Of a stretch of 64,000 nucleotides of DNA, positions 17,401 to 25,924 are shown piece by piece; positions within the stretch are counted from its first letter, which is position 1; every line of letters starts with the position of its first letter. The translations under genes and the position numbers were made by a program. Under the pieces are notes generated by a model. The model made no database searches and was not told the origin of the DNA. It saw only the letters and a list, made by a program, of their open reading frames with translations. Source of the stretch: Oceanobacillus bengalensis. GTDB lineage: Bacteria > Bacillota > Bacilli > Bacillales > Amphibacillaceae. The stretch is taken from NCBI RefSeq assembly GCF_003628445.1, contig NZ_RBZO01000001.1:62001-126000 (forward strand), given 5' to 3'.

Positions 17401-18735
17401 TTGCGTTATGTAATTATTGGTGGTGTTGCTGCTGGGATGAGTGCTGCAATGGAAATTGTCCGTAGCGATGAATCAGCAGAGGTAACGGTTCTAGAACGTG
17501 GTGAAGTTTACTCGTATGGGCAATGTGGTTTACCATATGTTATCGGTGGTGTCATTCCTTCCATAGGAGATGTTATTGCTCGGAGCGTAGAGACGTTTAG
17601 GGAAAAATATCATATCGATGCGAAGGTGAATACGGAAGTGACAAATGTCGATGTGGAAAAGCAGGTGGTTAGTGGTATTCAGACAGAAACCAATCAGCCT
17701 TTTCAAGTTACTTATGATCGTTTACTCATTGCGTTAGGTTCAGACCCAATTATTCCAGATTGGGAAGGAATCGATTTAGAAGGGATCCATACGTTAAAAA
17801 CATTGACTGACACGATGGATATTATGAAAAATGTTAAAGAAGATGTGATACATGTAACGATTATTGGTGGAGGTTATGTTGGGTTAGAAATGGCTGAAAA
17901 CTTTACAAAGCTTGGTAAGGAAGTCTCTCTCATTCAACGTGGTGAGCAGGTTGCTAGCATCTTTGATCAAGATATGGCAGAACATATTCATAAAGAAGCT
18001 AAAAATAATGGTGTAGAGCTAATACTAGGTGAGTCTGCTCAGGGTTTTTCAGGTGACAAACGGATAGATGCCGTCATTACTGACAAGCAATCATATCAGA
18101 CGGATCTTGTATTGCTGGGTGTGGGTGTCCGACCTAATACAAGTTTTCTAAAAAGTACAGGAATCCATATGAACAAACAAGGTGCTATCCATGTAAATGC
18201 CTATATGGAGACAAATGTTAATCATATTTATGCTGCAGGCAATTGTGCAACGCAATATCATATTATAAAAAAAGTGGATGACTATATTCCGCTTGGTACA
18301 ACTTCTAATAAACAGGGGAGAATTGCGGGTGCCAACATGGCTGGAAATACCATAACATTTAAGGGGATTGTCGGAACATCGATTATGAAATTCTTTAATT
18401 TAACCTTGGGAAGGACGGGGTTAACAGAAAAAGAAGCGAAACGATATAAGCTCCCATATGAAATACAGACTATCCAAGCGAATTCCCATGCGGGCTACTA
18501 TCCAGATGGAGAAATATTAAATATTAAACTGGTATACCATAAACAGACCAAGTTGCTACTTGGAGGACAAGTTATCGGTAAAAAGGGTGTAGACAAACGA
18601 GTTGATGTGCTAGCTACCGCACTATACAATCAAATGAGCATTCATGACTTGCTTGACTTAGACCTTGCATATGCCCCGCCATATAACGGCGTATGGGATC
18701 CAATACAACAAATGGCGAGAAAGGCTAAGGCATGA
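17401..18735 (+). CDS. CoA-disulfide reductase-like FAD/NAD(P) oxidoreductase
   Basis: 444-residue two-dinucleotide-binding flavoprotein. FAD motif GGVAAGMSAAMEI at the N-terminus; the single redox cysteine lies in SYGQCGLPYVIGG (Cys42), as in CoA-disulfide reductase and NADH oxidase/peroxidase. NAD(P) motif IIGGGYVGLEMAE near residue 155; second FAD motif IYAAGNCA near 280; C-terminal dimerisation domain with the AYAPPYN block typical of CoA-disulfide reductases. It probably keeps CoA or another low-mass thiol reduced. Start is TTG with AAAGGAGGA upstream. The 0.6 kb repeat element begins one base after its stop. Confidence 0.85.
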   Translation: MRYVIIGGVAAGMSAAMEIVRSDESAEVTVLERGEVYSYGQCGLPYVIGGVIPSIGDVIARSVETFREKYHIDAKVNTEVTNVDVEKQVVSGIQTETNQPFQVTYDRLLIALGSDPIIPDWEGIDLEGIHTLKTLTDTMDIMKNVKEDVIHVTIIGGGYVGLEMAENFTKLGKEVSLIQRGEQVASIFDQDMAEHIHKEAKNNGVELILGESAQGFSGDKRIDAVITDKQSYQTDLVLLGVGVRPNTSFLKSTGIHMNKQGAIHVNAYMETNVNHIYAAGNCATQYHIIKKVDDYIPLGTTSNKQGRIAGANMAGNTITFKGIVGTSIMKFFNLTLGRTGLTEKEAKRYKLPYEIQTIQANSHAGYYPDGEILNIKLVYHKQTKLLLGGQVIGKKGVDKRVDVLATALYNQMSIHDLLDLDLAYAPPYNGVWDPIQQMARKAKA

Positions 18736-19344
18736 AGAGGATGGTACAAAAGTGTTTTTACTAAGGTAACATCCGAACTATACCTCAAAATCTTCCATTA
18801 CAATTCAAATTGATTTGGATTTTGTATAGACTTCGGATCTATTTAATTCAGTATAGTGCAAAACACATCATTCCGGAAACACACTTCGCTTTCCACGGGC
18901 GGCTGGTGAGCCTTCTTCGTGCTAACGCACTACGTAGTCTCACCTAGGCCTTTCCTCCCGTAGGAGTCTTCGTGTGTTTCCTCCACTGAGTTTAAGTTAC
19001 TAACCATTATCTCCTGCAATACGGATAGTTAAAAAGCATTGTACTACCTTACTAGGCCGGGTGAGTGGAGGGCGGTGACTCCTGCGGGAATAGCACGCGT
19101 CCGAAGACCAGGAAGAAGCGTTCTTTGCTTCTGAGGGGGCTGAGGCCGTGCCCGCGGAAAGCATCCGCCCGGAGCGATCCCGGACGGCGAGATTTGCTCC
19201 GATTTAAGATAATCTGAATTAATTTAGTTCGGAGTTTACATCTACTACGAATTAATATTTAATTATAAAAAGTTAGCATTCTAATCTTCCTATCCTATAA
19301 TCTTTCGTCTATAGTGCGGAAGGTTTTATTTATGTCCCGGCCTC
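18736..19344 (+). mobile_element. MITE-like non-coding element, copy 1 (609 bp)
   Basis: Non-coding, with a G+C-rich centre unlike its A/T-rich surroundings. It matches 52286-52891 in reverse orientation over nearly its whole length. Outer ends are imperfect inverted repeats (GAGGATGGTACAAAA; the far end, reversed, reads GAGGCCGGGACATAAA). Inner inverted repeats are ACTTCGGATCTATTTAATTC and, at the far side reversed, ACTCCGAACTAAATTAATTC. Central blocks include GGAAACACACTTCGCTTTCC, CGTGCTAACGCACTACGTAG and GGCGGTGACTCCTGCGGGAA. No reading frame or transposase. It fills most of the 888-base gap before mqo. The remaining 19345-19623 has a strong ribosome binding site followed by ATG GCT TTT TAG (19411), which makes no useful product. 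Confidence 0.8.
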
Positions 19345-19623
19345 TTTTTGATTGGGAGTGAAAACGTTCCTATGCTTCCTCAATTAATTAATCATTAGGG
19401 GGATATTTTCATGGCTTTTTAGTTTAAGAGAAGGTAGTGTTTTTTAGCACCTTTAAAAAAACTTGAAATTGTCTTATAATAGTAGATATATTAATCTATA
19501 AAATTTTATTGTGCTATGTTTATTTTTATGATCAAACAGAAAAGGTGTATGACTAGGTAGCTCCTTCTCTTGGTGTGACTCCTACATTTTTTCTGAAAAT
19601 TTAAGGGGAAAAGGTTGATAAAA

Positions 19624-21126
19624 ATGGGCAACAGAGAAAAGAAAACAGACGTTATTTTAATTGGCGCTGGAACGATGAGTGCAACGTTAGGAACAATCTT
19701 GAAGGAATTAGTACCGGAATGGGAGATTACGGTATTTGAGAAACTTGGTAGTGCAGGAGAAGAAAGCTCTAACGAATGGAATAATGCAGGAACGGGGCAT
19801 GCAGCATTATGTGAGCTTAACTACACAGTTGAAAAACCAGACGGAACGGTAGATATTACAAAAGCGATAAAAATTAATGAACAATTTCAGGTTTCAAGGC
19901 AGTTTTGGTCTTACCTTGTAAATAGAAACCTGATACATAATCCACAGGACTTTATTCGATCATTGCCTCATATGAGCATGGTGCAAGGTGAAGAAAATGT
20001 AAGGTTTTTAAAGAAGCGTTTTGAAGCAATGTCAAACAACCCGCTGTTCAGGGGAGCGGAATTTTCCGATGATCCTAAGAAATTGATGGAATGGTTTCCA
20101 CTTATTATGCAACAGCGTCCATTAAATGAAGCAATAGCTGCAACAAAAAATGAAGCTGGAACAGATGTTAATTTTGGTGCTTTAACACGTATGTTATTTA
20201 ACCATTTAGAGAGTGAAAATGTCAATATCCATTATAAGCATCGTGTGGATAATATGAAACGTACAAATGATGGTGCTTGGGAACTTAAGGTGAAGAATCT
20301 TGAAAGCGGTACAATTGAACGTCACACGGCGAAATTTGTCTTTGTCGGTGGTGGGGGTGGAAGCCTACACATATTACAGAAGTCTGGTATTCCTGAAGGG
20401 AAACATATTGGTGGATTTCCTGTAAGCGGATTATTTTTGGTGTGTAATAACCCTGAGGTTGTTGCAAAGCATCATGCGAAGGTCTATGGAAAAGCAAAGG
20501 TTGGCGCTCCACCAATGTCTGTTCCGCATCTTGATACAAGATTCATAGATAATAAAAAATCATTGTTATTTGGACCGTTTGCTGGCTTCTCACCAAAGTT
20601 CTTGAAAACAGGTTCCGTGTGCGATTTAATTACTTCCGTAAAACCGGACAATCTTTTAACAATGCTTTCAGCTGGTGTAAAAGAAATGTCACTGACAAAA
20701 TACTTGATTCAGCAAGTATTGTTATCGAAAGAACAGCGGATAGAAGATTTACGTGAGTTTATCCCTACAGCTACAGTAGAAGATTGGGATTTAGTGGTAG
20801 CTGGCCAAAGAGTACAAGTTATTAAAGATACGGAAGCAGGTGGAAAAGGAACACTTCAATTTGGTACGGAAGTAATTACTTCTGGTGATGGGTCCGTTGC
20901 AGCATTACTAGGTGCTTCACCAGGTGCTTCTACAGCCGTTCATGTGATGCTTGATGTAATCAATCGATGTTTCCCGCAGCAGATGAAAGAATGGGAACCG
21001 AAAATTAAAGAAATGATTCCTTCTTATGGCATGTCATTAATGGACAATCCAAAGCTTCTGTACAAAGTTCAGACATCAACGGCAGAAGCACTTGAACTAA
21101 ATGAAAGAAAACCAATTGTAAGTTAA
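19624..21126 (+). CDS. mqo: Malate:quinone oxidoreductase
   Basis: 500-residue peripheral membrane FAD enzyme oxidising malate to oxaloacetate with quinone as acceptor. FAD loop [14 protein letters not shown] at the N-terminus; family blocks [53 protein letters not shown] and [20 protein letters not shown]. Length matches the family (about 490-500). ATG 19624 is preceded by AAAAGG; a TTG three codons earlier is an alternative. Single gene, followed by a hairpin of the ACGGTTCT family. Confidence 0.95.
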   Translation: MGNREKKTDVILIGAGTMSATLGTILKELVPEWEITVFEKLGSAGEESSNEWNNAGTGHAALCELNYTVEKPDGTVDITKAIKINEQFQVSRQFWSYLVNRNLIHNPQDFIRSLPHMSMVQGEENVRFLKKRFEAMSNNPLFRGAEFSDDPKKLMEWFPLIMQQRPLNEAIAATKNEAGTDVNFGALTRMLFNHLESENVNIHYKHRVDNMKRTNDGAWELKVKNLESGTIERHTAKFVFVGGGGGSLHILQKSGIPEGKHIGGFPVSGLFLVCNNPEVVAKHHAKVYGKAKVGAPPMSVPHLDTRFIDNKKSLLFGPFAGFSPKFLKTGSVCDLITSVKPDNLLTMLSAGVKEMSLTKYLIQQVLLSKEQRIEDLREFIPTATVEDWDLVVAGQRVQVIKDTEAGGKGTLQFGTEVITSGDGSVAALLGASPGASTAVHVMLDVINRCFPQQMKEWEPKIKEMIPSYGMSLMDNPKLLYKVQTSTAEALELNERKPIVS

Positions 21127-21128
21127 TG

Positions 21129-21181
21129 TGGGGACGGTTCTCATGCTTCTTATTCTACCTAATGGAAGCGGAAGAACCGTT
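21129..21181 (+). terminator. Hairpin of the ACGGTTCT repeat family after mqo
   Basis: ACGGTTCT pairs with AGAACCGT around an inner partial pairing of CTTC with GGAAG; TTTCTTT follows. It resembles hairpins at 22402, 23451, 33208, 36366 and others. Confidence 0.7.
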
Positions 21182-21305
21182 TCTTTATCTTTTATCCATA
21201 GTTTTAAACTATAGCAAAGTATAGGTTTTATGTGTTACCTTATATCAATTTTTCTATGGTAGACTAATCCTAAATCAAAGAACAGGATGGAAGAGGGGAA
21301 AGAAA

Positions 21306-22394
21306 ATGATAAAAACACAACTTAAAGCACCATTTAGGGCAGACCAGGTAGGAAGTTTATTACGACCAGAAAATCTAAAAAAGGCAAAAAAGGATTATAC
21401 AGAAGGAAAGATTACAGCCGAACAGCTTCGAGAGATTGAATTACAAGAAATTAAACAAATTGTTGATAAACAAGTTGAAGTAGGACTTCAGGCAGTAACA
21501 GAAGGAGAATTTGGTCGTGACTGGTGGCATTCCACCTTTATGGAACACCTATTGGGAGCAGAAGGATACGTTCCCAATCATGGGTATGATTTTGCACATC
21601 AAGAAACAGACCCCTATGATGTTCGACTTGTAGATAAAGTTGCGTACAATCCGAATCACCCATTCTTTAGCCAAGCGAAGGATTTAGTTGATATAGTTGG
21701 GAATCGAGCAGTGGTTAAATTTACTATCCCAAGTCCTAATCAATTTTTCCACCCAGACATTATTAATGGTCAATATAAAGACTTTGACGCGTTTGCGCCA
21801 GATATTATTGAAGCTTATAGACAGACAATAAAAACATTCTATCAAATCGGAGTCCGTTATCTTCAATTAGACGATGTTTACTTAGCAGTTATTGCAACAT
21901 CTGATTTTAGTCCTGAAGAGAAGAAATACAGAGCAGAGTTAGCTGTAAGAGTTGTAAATAGTATTCTTGAAGACAAGCCAGAAGATCTAACAGTAACAAC
22001 GCATATATGTAGAGGTAATTATCGTTCAGATTATTTCTTCGCAGGAGGCTATGACGATATTGCACCAATTATATTTGCTAATGAGAAGGTGGATGGCTTC
22101 TTTCTAGAATATGACGATGAACGTTCAGGTTCCTTTGAAGCACTTAAATACATTCCAGAAGGTGGCCCAAGAGTCGTTCTAGGACTGGTTACTTCGAAAA
22201 CAGGAAAATTAGAAGACAACGAAGCAATAAAGGCAAGAGTACAGGAAGCATCAAAATATATTCCGATAGAACAATTGTGCATTAGCCCACAATGTGGTTT
22301 TGCTTCTACACATCACGGAAATATCCTTACAGAAGAAGAACAATGGGCAAAATTAGAATTTATTGTGAAAACAGCTAAAGAGATTTGGGAATGA
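21306..22394 (+). CDS. MetE C-terminal-domain-like protein (YxjG/YxjH type)
   Basis: 362-residue cobalamin-independent methionine synthase family protein, the size of the catalytic half only. It shows the zinc ligands expected of the family: His and Cys in TTHICRGN, Glu in FFLEYD, Cys in SPQCGF. An N-terminal block PFRADQVGSLLRP is typical of B. subtilis YxjG/YxjH. It probably transfers a methyl group to homocysteine or a related thiol; the donor is unknown because the folate-binding N-terminal half of MetE is absent. No S-box is visible upstream. GGAAGAGGGG precedes the ATG. Confidence 0.85.
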   Translation: MIKTQLKAPFRADQVGSLLRPENLKKAKKDYTEGKITAEQLREIELQEIKQIVDKQVEVGLQAVTEGEFGRDWWHSTFMEHLLGAEGYVPNHGYDFAHQETDPYDVRLVDKVAYNPNHPFFSQAKDLVDIVGNRAVVKFTIPSPNQFFHPDIINGQYKDFDAFAPDIIEAYRQTIKTFYQIGVRYLQLDDVYLAVIATSDFSPEEKKYRAELAVRVVNSILEDKPEDLTVTTHICRGNYRSDYFFAGGYDDIAPIIFANEKVDGFFLEYDDERSGSFEALKYIPEGGPRVVLGLVTSKTGKLEDNEAIKARVQEASKYIPIEQLCISPQCGFASTHHGNILTEEEQWAKLEFIVKTAKEIWE

Positions 22395-22401
22395 CAATTG
22401 G

Positions 22402-22428
22402 GAAGCATGGGGACGGTTCTCATGCTTC
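22402..22428 (+). terminator. Hairpin of the ACGGTTCT family after the MetE-like gene
   Basis: GAAGCATG pairs with CATGCTTC around GGGACGGTTCT, followed by TTTATT. It starts seven bases after the stop codon. Confidence 0.75.
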
Positions 22429-22463
22429 TTTATTGTATCGGAAGAGGAAAATCGTACTCGTAA

Positions 22464-22796
22464 TCACGATGTTAAAAATGCTATATCTTCATTCGATAAA
22501 TGCTCACCGTTTATCCGTATTTTTCCACCTTTACTACCTTCTAGTGCCACTTTTCCATCTACAAGATTCTCTTCAGGAAGGATACAAGGGATCGTTTTCT
22601 CCACAAGTTTCCCTTCATTATCATAAAATAAATATCCATCCTTTTGATCAAATATGAAAGAGTTAATTTTCATATTTGGTGTGATAAATAATGTTATCTT
22701 CTCTGTTTCATTCCACATGACTTTTACAAGGACCTTTCTCTTTATTTTCTTTTCTACCAACGTTTTTAAAGTACTTAACGAAGTATATTCTTCCAT
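22464..22796 (-). CDS. Hypothetical protein, 110 residues
   Basis: Soluble protein with no recognised family. The N-terminus is basic and helical (TLKTLVEKKIKRKVLVKV), then mostly beta-type sequence (MWNETEKITLFITPNMKINS, FIFDQKDGYLFYDNEGKLVE). No membrane segment or lipobox. The ATG has GGAGGG upstream, so it is probably translated. It is transcribed in the same direction as the 171-residue gene 100 bases upstream and could be last in that unit. Confidence 0.6.
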   Translation of the reverse strand: MEEYTSLSTLKTLVEKKIKRKVLVKVMWNETEKITLFITPNMKINSFIFDQKDGYLFYDNEGKLVEKTIPCILPEENLVDGKVALEGSKGGKIRINGEHLSNEDIAFLTS

Positions 22797-22895
22797 TACA
22801 TTCCCTCCAGATGCTTTTTATAAAAGTATCACAACTAACCTATATACTTTATCATTTTAAAAGAATATATGTAAAAAAGCACCAACTACTGGCGC

Positions 22896-23411
22896 TTATT
22901 CAAAATATATCATACCAGGGTCATTTGTTTGATATTGCTTTGGAAATAGTAATCTTTCCGTATATGCTGAGGGTGTATTCTGTTTAAGGTACATATAAGC
23001 TGTCTGTGCTAAAAACATCTTTGCGCCTTCAACATCGCGCTTTCCTGTGACAATATCATTTAATACATTCAGAGATAAAATATTCATTGCCTCTTTATCA
23101 CACATCGCACTTACCTCACCCTTTGTGCGGTCTAAGTAAGCACTGCCATCAAAAGCGGCAAGATCGTCATAGAGGTGGATAGGAACCTTGTAATCAATCG
23201 TTTGCTCTAAAAAGTCTTGATGTGGGTGTGGAAAGTTATGTGGGACGGTCTCGCGGTGTAAGATGGTGCGTTTCCATGGTCCATTATTGTACCAGGTTAG
23301 GGAATTCATTGTTGCTTCATGAGGATATCCATACTTTTGAATCATTTCTTTTGCAGTCTGTAAAGGTTGCCCACTCCAACTTCTCAAAATTTCCTGAACA
23401 AATGCCTCCAT
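22896..23411 (-). CDS. Hypothetical protein, 171 residues
   Basis: I do not recognise the family. The protein is soluble and acidic-neutral, rich in aromatic residues and histidines in the first half (LTWYNNGPWKRTILHRE, then HNFPHPHQDFLEQTIDYKVP) and helical in the second (ALA-type LFPKQYQTNDPGMIYFE end). The early W/Y/H cluster could be a ligand site. GGAGGTAATT precedes the ATG. It follows the MarR/SDR operon on the same strand after a hairpin at 23451-23478, so expression is probably separate. Confidence 0.65.
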   Translation of the reverse strand: MEAFVQEILRSWSGQPLQTAKEMIQKYGYPHEATMNSLTWYNNGPWKRTILHRETVPHNFPHPHQDFLEQTIDYKVPIHLYDDLAAFDGSAYLDRTKGEVSAMCDKEAMNILSLNVLNDIVTGKRDVEGAKMFLAQTAYMYLKQNTPSAYTERLLFPKQYQTNDPGMIYFE

Positions 23412-23450
23412 ACAATTACCTCCAAATATTAGGCTAGCTTATTGTATGTA

Positions 23451-23478
23451 GAAGCATGAGAGACTGTTCTCATGCTTC
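23451..23478. terminator. Hairpin between the SDR operon and the 171-residue gene
   Basis: Perfect 11-bp stem GAAGCATGAGA with TCTCATGCTTC, loop GACTGT. TGTCTTTTT follows on the plus strand; the minus-strand T tract is weak. It is a variant of the ACGGTTCT family (ACTGTTCT). Confidence 0.65.
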
Positions 23479-23535
23479 TGTCTTTTTAGGTGAGAAAAGG
23501 TGGATTTGTAAACTGATATAGTAAAATATTCGAGA

Positions 23536-24270
23536 TTACTGTGCAGTCAATCCACCATCAACGACAAACTCAGAACCAGTGCTATAGCTTGAATCATCTG
23601 ATGCAAGGTATAAAACAAGGTTTGAAACTTCTTCAGGTTTTGCAACTCTTCTATTTGGTATATGTTTTGCGAATGCCTCAATTGCATCTTTTGAGTCTTC
23701 TTGTACAATCATAGGGGTTTCAATTACTCCTGGGTGAACAGAATTTACACGGATGCCATAATGAGCTAATCCAAGGGCAGCTGCTTTTGACATTCCTCTA
23801 ACAGCAAATTTTGAATCAGTGTAGCCGATCGCACCTCCAACAAGACCATTAATGGATGAGATGTTTACAATTGAACCCACTTGTCCTTTTTTCATGGATG
23901 GGATAACTGCCTTCATGCCAAGAAATACAGATACCTGATTAATGTCAATGATTCTTCTATATTCCTCTTCTGTGGTCTCTTCGATGGATTTATTCATACT
24001 AATTCCAGCATTGTTGACTAATACATTAACTGGTCCAAATGCCTTTTCTGTTGCAGCAACAACTTCTTCCCAATTTGCTCCTTTTGTTACGTCAAGCTTT
24101 GTGAATTGCGCATTTTCCCCAAGTTCCTCAGCTAATGCTTGTCCCTCTTGTTCAAGAATATCTGCAATCATCACTTTAGCGCCTTCTTTAATGAATAAAC
24201 GAGCGTGAGAAGCTCCCATTCCACGTGCCCCACCTGTAATAATTGCAACTTTTCCATTTAATCTACTCAT
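23536..24270 (-). CDS. Short-chain dehydrogenase, last gene of a MarR operon
   Basis: 244-residue classical SDR: TGGARGMG near residue 12, NNAG near 88, Ser in NISSINGL, Tyr and Lys in YTDSK, end FVVDGGLTAQ. Resembles enzymes annotated as 3-alpha/20-beta-hydroxysteroid or cyclopentanol dehydrogenases, but substrate is unknown. AGGAGG precedes the ATG. It lies 35 bases after the marR stop on the same strand, in an SDR-marR-SDR operon. Confidence 0.85.
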   Translation of the reverse strand: MSRLNGKVAIITGGARGMGASHARLFIKEGAKVMIADILEQEGQALAEELGENAQFTKLDVTKGANWEEVVAATEKAFGPVNVLVNNAGISMNKSIEETTEEEYRRIIDINQVSVFLGMKAVIPSMKKGQVGSIVNISSINGLVGGAIGYTDSKFAVRGMSKAAALGLAHYGIRVNSVHPGVIETPMIVQEDSKDAIEAFAKHIPNRRVAKPEEVSNLVLYLASDDSSYSTGSEFVVDGGLTAQ

Positions 24271-24305
24271 GTAATTTCCTCCTAGTTGATTAATATCGTA
24301 TAAAA

Positions 24306-24749
24306 TTAGGGTTCATGCGATTTCTTATCTCGAATCCCCGTTATTAATTTTTCTTGAATAGTTAAATATTGTTTGATTTCTTCCTCACTCAGGACTTCAA
24401 AATGTTCCATAAACAATTCTTTCCCGATGGCTTTTGCTTCTTCCAATGCTTCCAGACCTTTAAATGTAATTTTTAATCGGACTATCCGACGATCGCTTTC
24501 GTCATATAAACGCTCAGCTAGTTCTAGATTAACAAGTTTTGTGGCAATATTTGTCATAGAACCCTTTGTATAGCCTAATATTTCAGCCAATTCCACCTGT
24601 TTCCTAGGTCCTTGCAACCTTAATTCAGCTAATACAAGTATCGGTGAAATCCCAAGTGGGTATCTAAATGCCTTTGTGAATCGTATAATATTTTCGTTAT
24701 TCATTTTTTCAATCGCATGAATGAGTTTAAAAATATTGGTTTGTTTCAA
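24306..24749 (-). CDS. MarR-family transcriptional regulator
   Basis: 147-residue winged helix regulator. The recognition region is LAEILGYTKGSMTNIATKLV followed by the wing DESDRRIVRLKITFKG. The TTG at 24749 has GGAGAGG five bases upstream and gives the usual family length; a TTG seven codons earlier has no ribosome binding site. It lies between two SDR genes, 26 bases after the upstream one, and the operon promoter carries two MarR-like palindromes, so autorepression with ligand release is likely. Confidence 0.85.
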   Translation of the reverse strand: MKQTNIFKLIHAIEKMNNENIIRFTKAFRYPLGISPILVLAELRLQGPRKQVELAEILGYTKGSMTNIATKLVNLELAERLYDESDRRIVRLKITFKGLEALEEAKAIGKELFMEHFEVLSEEEIKQYLTIQEKLITGIRDKKSHEP

Positions 24750-24775
24750 AAAATCCTCTCCAAAATGCAAGATTA

Positions 24776-25531
24776 TTAACGGAGCATAATGGAACCACCG
24801 TCAACCATAATCGTTTGGCCTGTAATATATTGTGAATCCTCTGAAGCAAGGAATACTGCAACACTGCCGATATCCTTTTCAACATCACCAAAACGTCCCA
24901 ATGGTATTTTGTTCTTCACGGCCTCATAATACTCAGGTTGTGCTTTTGCCCATGCCTCCACACCAGGTGAATTAGCGATTGGGCTAATTAAGTTTACATT
25001 AATACCGAATCTTCCCCATTCATTTGCAGCTACTCGTGAAATTCCGCGAATGGCTTCCTTTGCAGCAGCATATGCAGCCTGAGTCTCATGACCATTTAAA
25101 CCTGCACCAGATGCAAAATTGATAATATTTCCTTTTGATTCTTTTAAATAAGGAAGTGCAGCTTTCATTAAGTAGAATGTTGGATAAAATCCAGTGCCAA
25201 AAGATAAGTCTAAATCTTGCTGTGTTGTTTCTTCGATTGTTACTTGTTTGGATGCATGTGCATTATTTACTAGTACATCAAGTTTTCCGTATTTTTCAAC
25301 CACTGTTGTTATAATTTGTCCAAGGTTTTCATGGTCCATTAAATTAGCTTTGAGAAACATTGATTTAGGGGAAATAGTTTGAAGTTCTATTTCCATTGCT
25401 TTACCCGTTTCTTCATTAAAGTCAACAATGGTAACAATTGCGCCTTCCTTCACCATTGCTTTTGCCATACCACTACCAATTCCACCAGCGCCACCAGTAA
25501 TAATAACTACTTTTTCTTGTAATTTACCCAC
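24776..25531 (-). CDS. Short-chain dehydrogenase, first gene of a MarR operon
   Basis: 251-residue SDR. TGGAGGIG near residue 11; the NNAG motif is changed to NNAHAS; Ser in NFASGAGL and Tyr/Lys in YAAAK are present; end TIMVDGGSIML. The GTG at 25531 has GGAG nine bases upstream and gives the usual MGKLQEKV start; an ATG five codons earlier is possible but overlaps that ribosome binding site. First gene downstream of the MarR palindromes. Confidence 0.82.
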   Translation of the reverse strand: MGKLQEKVVIITGGAGGIGSGMAKAMVKEGAIVTIVDFNEETGKAMEIELQTISPKSMFLKANLMDHENLGQIITTVVEKYGKLDVLVNNAHASKQVTIEETTQQDLDLSFGTGFYPTFYLMKAALPYLKESKGNIINFASGAGLNGHETQAAYAAAKEAIRGISRVAANEWGRFGINVNLISPIANSPGVEAWAKAQPEYYEAVKNKIPLGRFGDVEKDIGSVAVFLASEDSQYITGQTIMVDGGSIMLR

Positions 25532-25554
25532 TACTATCATCTCCATAATAAAGT

Positions 25555-25591
25555 TTAGTGTTAAACTAACTTATTTAGTTTAACACTAAAC
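25555..25591 (-). promoter_or_regulatory. Double MarR-type operator
   Basis: A 37-base palindrome: TTTAGTGTTAAACTAA and its exact reverse complement TTAGTTTAACACTAAA separated by five bases. Each arm is itself nearly palindromic (TTAGT...ACTAA), so two regulator dimers could bind. It lies 24 bases upstream of the first SDR start. Confidence 0.75.
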
Positions 25592-25645
25592 TATATTTTT
25601 ATATAGTGGCATGCATTTTTTGATAAATAAGTTCACTAAACATAG

Positions 25646-25674
25646 TTGACAACTAGGAATAATGGTATTAAAAT
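25646..25674 (+). promoter_or_regulatory. Promoter of the SAM-riboswitch operon
   Basis: Consensus -35 TTGACA (25646-25651), 17-base spacer, -10 TAAAAT (25669-25674). Predicted start of transcription is just before the riboswitch. Confidence 0.85.
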
Positions 25675-25697
25675 GGAAGACAACAATTAATATAAAA

Positions 25698-25866
25698 CTC
25701 TTATAAAGAGAGGTTAAGGGACTGGCCCAATGATGCCTCGGCAACCCTTGAATGTATATTCAAAAGGTGCCAAATCCAGCAGACAATATGATGTCTGAAT
25801 GATAAGGGGTTTTGCTAAAGGATATAACTTTGTGGCGACCTCTTTCATCTGGGTGGTCTTTTTTTA
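25698..25866 (+). ncRNA. SAM riboswitch (S-box) with terminator
   Basis: Conserved S-box core: AGAGAGGTTAAGGGACTGGC, CCAATGATGCCTCGGCAACC, GGTGCCAAATCCAGCAGAC, TGTCTGAATGATAAG. CTTAT (25700-25704) and ATAAG (25802-25806) close P1. Downstream GACCTC...GGTGGTC then seven T (25860-25866) is the terminator. High S-adenosylmethionine should shut off the amidohydrolase and peptide transporter genes. Confidence 0.95.
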
Positions 25867-25924
25867 TGAAAGAAATGTGATAACCACATGAGTCTTTGAG
25901 AGAATCAAAAATGGAGGGATGAAT

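Noticed and set aside
18736-19344. IS element or rRNA-related sequence
   Set aside because: G+C-rich, but no transposase frame and no rRNA or tRNA motif could be recognised; called a non-coding repeat instead.
19411-19422. Strong ribosome binding site followed by ATG GCT TTT TAG
   Set aside because: A three-residue peptide is not a supportable gene; no related frame continues. It could be a leader or remnant but nothing shows it.
21185-21305. S-box or T-box before the MetE-like gene
   Set aside because: The leader is short, with none of the conserved S-box or T-box blocks.
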